Positions 12,663 to 15,079 of a stretch of 15,079 nucleotides of DNA are shown here, piece after piece (the first letter of the stretch is position 1; the number at the start of each line of letters is the position of its first letter). A program made the translations under genes and the position numbers. The DNA is taken from assembly GCA_964435475.1 (NCBI GenBank), contig CAYSZB010000054.1, positions 1-15,079 of the forward strand. Reading direction: 5' to 3'. The notes beneath the pieces were generated by a model, which worked only from the letters and a program-made list of their open reading frames with translations, did not search any database and was not told the DNA's origin. The stretch is from CAYSZB01 sp964435475. GTDB lineage: Bacteria; Chloroflexota; Anaerolineae; Anaerolineales; Anaerolineaceae.

Positions 12663-14897
12663 ATGGTTTTTTCTCCATTCATTCCTGGCAGTGAAACCAA
12701 ACCAGAATATCCTCTGGATCGTTTCCTTCCGCCCCTTCCCCCTGGCATGATCAGGCAGTGGGTTTCAGGGCAAATTCCCCGCGGCAGTTGGATCCTCGAC
12801 CCGATCGGCAACAGCCCGCAGCTCGTCCTGGACCTTGCCCGCATGGGCTACCTGGTTCTGGTCACCTCCAATAACCCGGTCAACGCCTTCCTGATCGAGA
12901 TGCTCGCCCAGTCGCCTGACAGGGCTAGCCTGGAGGAAGCCCTCGGCATCCTTGCCAGGACTGACTTTAACGGTCAACCCCTCGAAAAGTTCATCCGCGC
13001 TTTTTATACTGTGCCCTGTACGAATTGCGGGCATGCCATGGAGGTCAGCAGTTTTCTCTGGCAAAAGGAAGAAACCTCACCCTTTGGTTTCCTGGGTACC
13101 TGCCCCAACTGCCAGAAAAGCGGGGAGCAGGCACTGACTCCCGAAGCTAAGGCCAGCCTGCCATCCCTCTCATCATACAGCATTTATCATGCCCGGGCTC
13201 TTGAAAGTGTTGTCGCTTTGGATGATCCCCAGCGAAACCAGGTGGAAACCGCGTTAAACTGCTACCTGCCCAGGGCCATGGTCTTATTGCAGACCATTCT
13301 GCTTAGATTGTCAAAACTACCCCTTTCTTCAAAGCAGGTGAATCTCCTGCAGGCTTTATTGTTATCCACTTTCGATTCTGCCAATTCGCTGTGGGCTTAC
13401 CCGCCTCCCCCCACCCGCAGGCGCCAGTTGACCATTCCACCTGTCTTCCGCGAGAACAATATCTGGCAGGCTCTTGAAAGATCTGTCGACCTGTGGAGTG
13501 GCAAAGGCACCCCCGTCTCCTGCAAGCAGTGGCCTGACTATCCACCGCTCAGTGGTGGTATCAGTATGTTTAAGGGCCGCCTGCGCGACCTGGAGCCTCT
13601 TACTGAAACCGACCTGGTCCAGGCTGCTGTGTCCATCCTCCCCCGGCCCAACCAGGCATTCTGGACCCTCTCAGCTGTCTGGTCCGGCTGGTTGTGGGGC
13701 AAGGCCGCTGTTCAACCCATAAAGCAGGCTCTTTCCCGCCAACGTTACGATTGGAACTGGCACACCAATGCTTTGCGCTCGTCCTTCCAGGCATCCCGTC
13801 CCTACCTCTCCGAATCAAAACCGTTCTTCATGGCGATCTTCGAAAATGAACACAACTTCCTTTCTGCGGCGCTGTACGCCGCAAAGTCAGCCGGTTTGGC
13901 ACTCCAATCTTTTTCACTCTCTGGCGATAACCTGGCAGTCCAGTCTGCCTGGAAACCCGCTGCCTTCCCTCTTGAACAAACGGAACCTTCCAGGTTTATG
14001 GATGTCGGTTGCACTGCTGCGGTGGATTTTTTAACCACCAAAGCTCAACCGTGTGAGTATGAACCGCTGCATGCCGCCATGCTGATCGCCCTTTGCCGGG
14101 AAGACCTGCTGGGGGTTCCTGAAGGGCAAAAACTGGACCTGCCTTTGACCGAAACCTACCGCCAGACAGATTCCATCCTCCTGGACAAGGCCAGGTTTAC
14201 CCGCTTCGGCGGCGGGTCATCATCCATGGATAGCGGTTTATACTGGTTGGCTGATCCCCCGCCTGGGATCGAAACACTGGCCGATCGCATTGAACAAAAA
14301 GTCATCGATCTTTTGCACCAACCCGGGGATCTTTCACAAGCTGGTATAAAAGAAGCCCTGTACCAGGTTTTCCCGGGTTTGTTAACCCCTTCCGATCAAT
14401 ATATCAACACCTGCCTGGAATCATATGCCGGACTGCTGCCCGGCGAAATTCCCCAATGGTCTTTACGGGCCAATGAACGCTATGAGAAACGCCAGGAAGA
14501 CCTGGAAGAGATCAGGGCAAAATGCGTATCCCTGGGTGCTGACCTGAAATTCAATGTGTCGAAGGAAGGGGATACGATAAAGTGGTTGTCAGGCGATCCT
14601 GCCCACTGCTATACCATCTTCATCAAATTAACTGCTCAACTCAGCAGCCTTCACAGCGATCGCTCATCCACCGGCAAAAAGGTGATCATCCTGCCAGGCA
14701 GCCGGGCCAACCTGCTGGCCTACAAGCTAAAACATGATCCATACCTCAACAACCTGATCACCTCCCATTTCATGGTCGTAAAATTCAGGCAGTTGCGCGC
14801 CATTTATGAAAACCCGCTCATCACCAGGGACCTGTGGGATATCCTGATCAAAGAAGACCCGCCCGAATTGAGCGCTGCCCAATTGGCGCTGCTTTAA
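12663..14897 (+). CDS. Large methylase-like protein with a Zn-ribbon, motifs eroded; function unknown
   Basis: A 744-residue soluble protein. Residues 44-80 (ILDPIGNSPQLVLDLARMGY, then SNNPVNAFLIEML) follow the layout of SAM-binding motif I in Zn-ribbon adenine/cytosine DNA methylases (DPFxGSGT...DxNPVA), but the Gly-rich GSGT is GNSP and the acidic residue that binds SAM is lost. A four-Cys zinc ribbon follows: Cys119, Cys122, Cys147, Cys150. ILPRPNQAFWTLSAVWSGWL (325-344) aligns with the DPPY-FxxLSxxxxxWL catalytic region, with DPPY replaced. FMAIFENEHNFLSAALYAAK (389-408) matches the FHHxxxxxWxALxxAL strand and helix of such methylases. Residues 440-744 I cannot assign; VIILPGSRANLLAYKLKHDP (674-693) stands out. 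It may be a non-catalytic nucleic-acid-binding relative of DNA methylases. The ATG has AAGGA 8 bases upstream. It follows the GH13 gene by 59 bases and converges with the next gene. Confidence 0.6.
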   Translation: MVFSPFIPGSETKPEYPLDRFLPPLPPGMIRQWVSGQIPRGSWILDPIGNSPQLVLDLARMGYLVLVTSNNPVNAFLIEMLAQSPDRASLEEALGILARTDFNGQPLEKFIRAFYTVPCTNCGHAMEVSSFLWQKEETSPFGFLGTCPNCQKSGEQALTPEAKASLPSLSSYSIYHARALESVVALDDPQRNQVETALNCYLPRAMVLLQTILLRLSKLPLSSKQVNLLQALLLSTFDSANSLWAYPPPPTRRRQLTIPPVFRENNIWQALERSVDLWSGKGTPVSCKQWPDYPPLSGGISMFKGRLRDLEPLTETDLVQAAVSILPRPNQAFWTLSAVWSGWLWGKAAVQPIKQALSRQRYDWNWHTNALRSSFQASRPYLSESKPFFMAIFENEHNFLSAALYAAKSAGLALQSFSLSGDNLAVQSAWKPAAFPLEQTEPSRFMDVGCTAAVDFLTTKAQPCEYEPLHAAMLIALCREDLLGVPEGQKLDLPLTETYRQTDSILLDKARFTRFGGGSSSMDSGLYWLADPPPGIETLADRIEQKVIDLLHQPGDLSQAGIKEALYQVFPGLLTPSDQYINTCLESYAGLLPGEIPQWSLRANERYEKRQEDLEEIRAKCVSLGADLKFNVSKEGDTIKWLSGDPAHCYTIFIKLTAQLSSLHSDRSSTGKKVIILPGSRANLLAYKLKHDPYLNNLITSHFMVVKFRQLRAIYENPLITRDLWDILIKEDPPELSAAQLALL

Positions 14898-14911
14898 TCC
14901 GTAGTTTATGA

Positions 14912-15079
14912 TCAAGTTGCCGAAGGTGTCGGTGTCTCAGTCGGGATGGGTGTCTCTGTCGGTGTCTCTGTCGGTATGGGCGTCCTGGTGGGCGTGTCTG
15001 TTGGAATCGGAGTCCTTGTCGGCGATTCAATCGGTGTCTCCGTTGCGGTTGGAGTCAACGTTGGCGTCTCGGTGGGAGT
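14912..15079 (-). CDS. C-terminal Thr/Pro/Glu-rich tail of a surface or secreted protein (partial)
   Basis: The minus strand reads without a stop from the window edge to TGA at 14912-14914, 55 codons, as TPTETPTLTPTATETP and so on to TETPTPSAT. Every second residue is Thr in most of it, with Pro, Glu, Ala or Ile between. Such tails are common at the C-terminus or between domains of exported proteins in Anaerolineae and other Chloroflexota, where they probably act as flexible, perhaps glycosylated, spacers at the cell surface. The start and the functional domain lie outside the window. It converges with the methylase-like gene, with only 14 bases between the stops and no visible terminator. 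Confidence 0.75.
   Translation of the reverse strand, partial: TPTETPTLTPTATETPIESPTRTPIPTDTPTRTPIPTETPTETPIPTETPTPSAT

Noticed and set aside
14848..15030. Minus-strand open frame of 60 codons rich in Arg and His
   Set aside because: It is a shadow frame of the Thr-Pro tail and overlaps the end of the methylase-like gene.
14920..15079. Possible CRISPR or tandem DNA repeat array
   Set aside because: The units are short, irregular and in phase with codons for Thr-Pro-Glu; there are no uniform repeats with unique spacers.
1..15079. tRNA, rRNA, riboswitch or defence-system genes
   Set aside because: I looked through the intergenic spacers on both strands and saw no cloverleaf, known aptamer core or defence gene. 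The CPBP (Abi) gene name alone is not evidence of phage defence.

Overview
The window looks like a fragment of a metagenome-assembled genome from the Chloroflexota, most likely class Anaerolineae. The grounds are: a secreted or surface protein ending in a long Thr/Pro/Glu-rich tail (right edge), a ThyX-family protein made of two fused ThyX-like halves, NusA with an acidic and lysine-rich C-terminal extension, a short-N-terminus IF2, and a large methylase-like protein of a type I associate with this class from memory. No database search was possible, so the taxonomic call is an inference.

Layout. Positions 13-10741 are read on the minus strand. In transcription order (right to left) they hold a small three-helix membrane protein (10741-10397), then an information-processing operon nusA - rnpM/ylxR - infB - rbfA - nrnA - truB (10254-3958). 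The operon starts from a probable promoter at 10354-10381 and is closed by an intrinsic terminator at 3895-3934. After it come ribF and a tandem ThyX-like gene, overlapping by 11 bases, then a CPBP-family membrane protease and a small lipoprotein. Positions 10844-14897 are on the plus strand: a GH13 alpha-glucosidase and a 744-residue methylase-like protein of unknown function. The right edge holds the C-terminus of a minus-strand protein with a TPTETP-type tail.

How the genes work together. The nusA block makes transcription and translation factors: NusA for elongation and termination, RnpM as an RNase P modulator, IF2 for initiation, RbfA for 30S maturation, NrnA for nanoRNA degradation, and TruB for tRNA Psi55. 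RibF makes FMN and FAD, and the next gene belongs to a FAD-dependent family, so cofactor supply and consumer sit side by side. The GH13 gene suggests uptake and breakdown of short alpha-glucosides, possibly alpha-1,6-linked.

Assembly. There are two 100-N gaps. The one in nusA (9298-9397) hides the rest of KH1 and all of KH2, and its real length is probably greater than 100 bp. The one in the glucosidase (12043-12142) is not a real gap: the same 55 bases flank it on both sides. Removing the Ns and one copy restores an uninterrupted 534-residue enzyme.

Most interesting points: a lipoprotein that keeps a cytochrome-c-like C-terminus but has lost both heme-binding cysteines; the methylase-like protein whose SAM and DPPY motifs both look eroded; long hairpins in the nusA leader and at the rnpM-infB junction; and the spurious gap in the glucosidase. 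I did not find a defence system, CRISPR array, mobile element or RNA gene.
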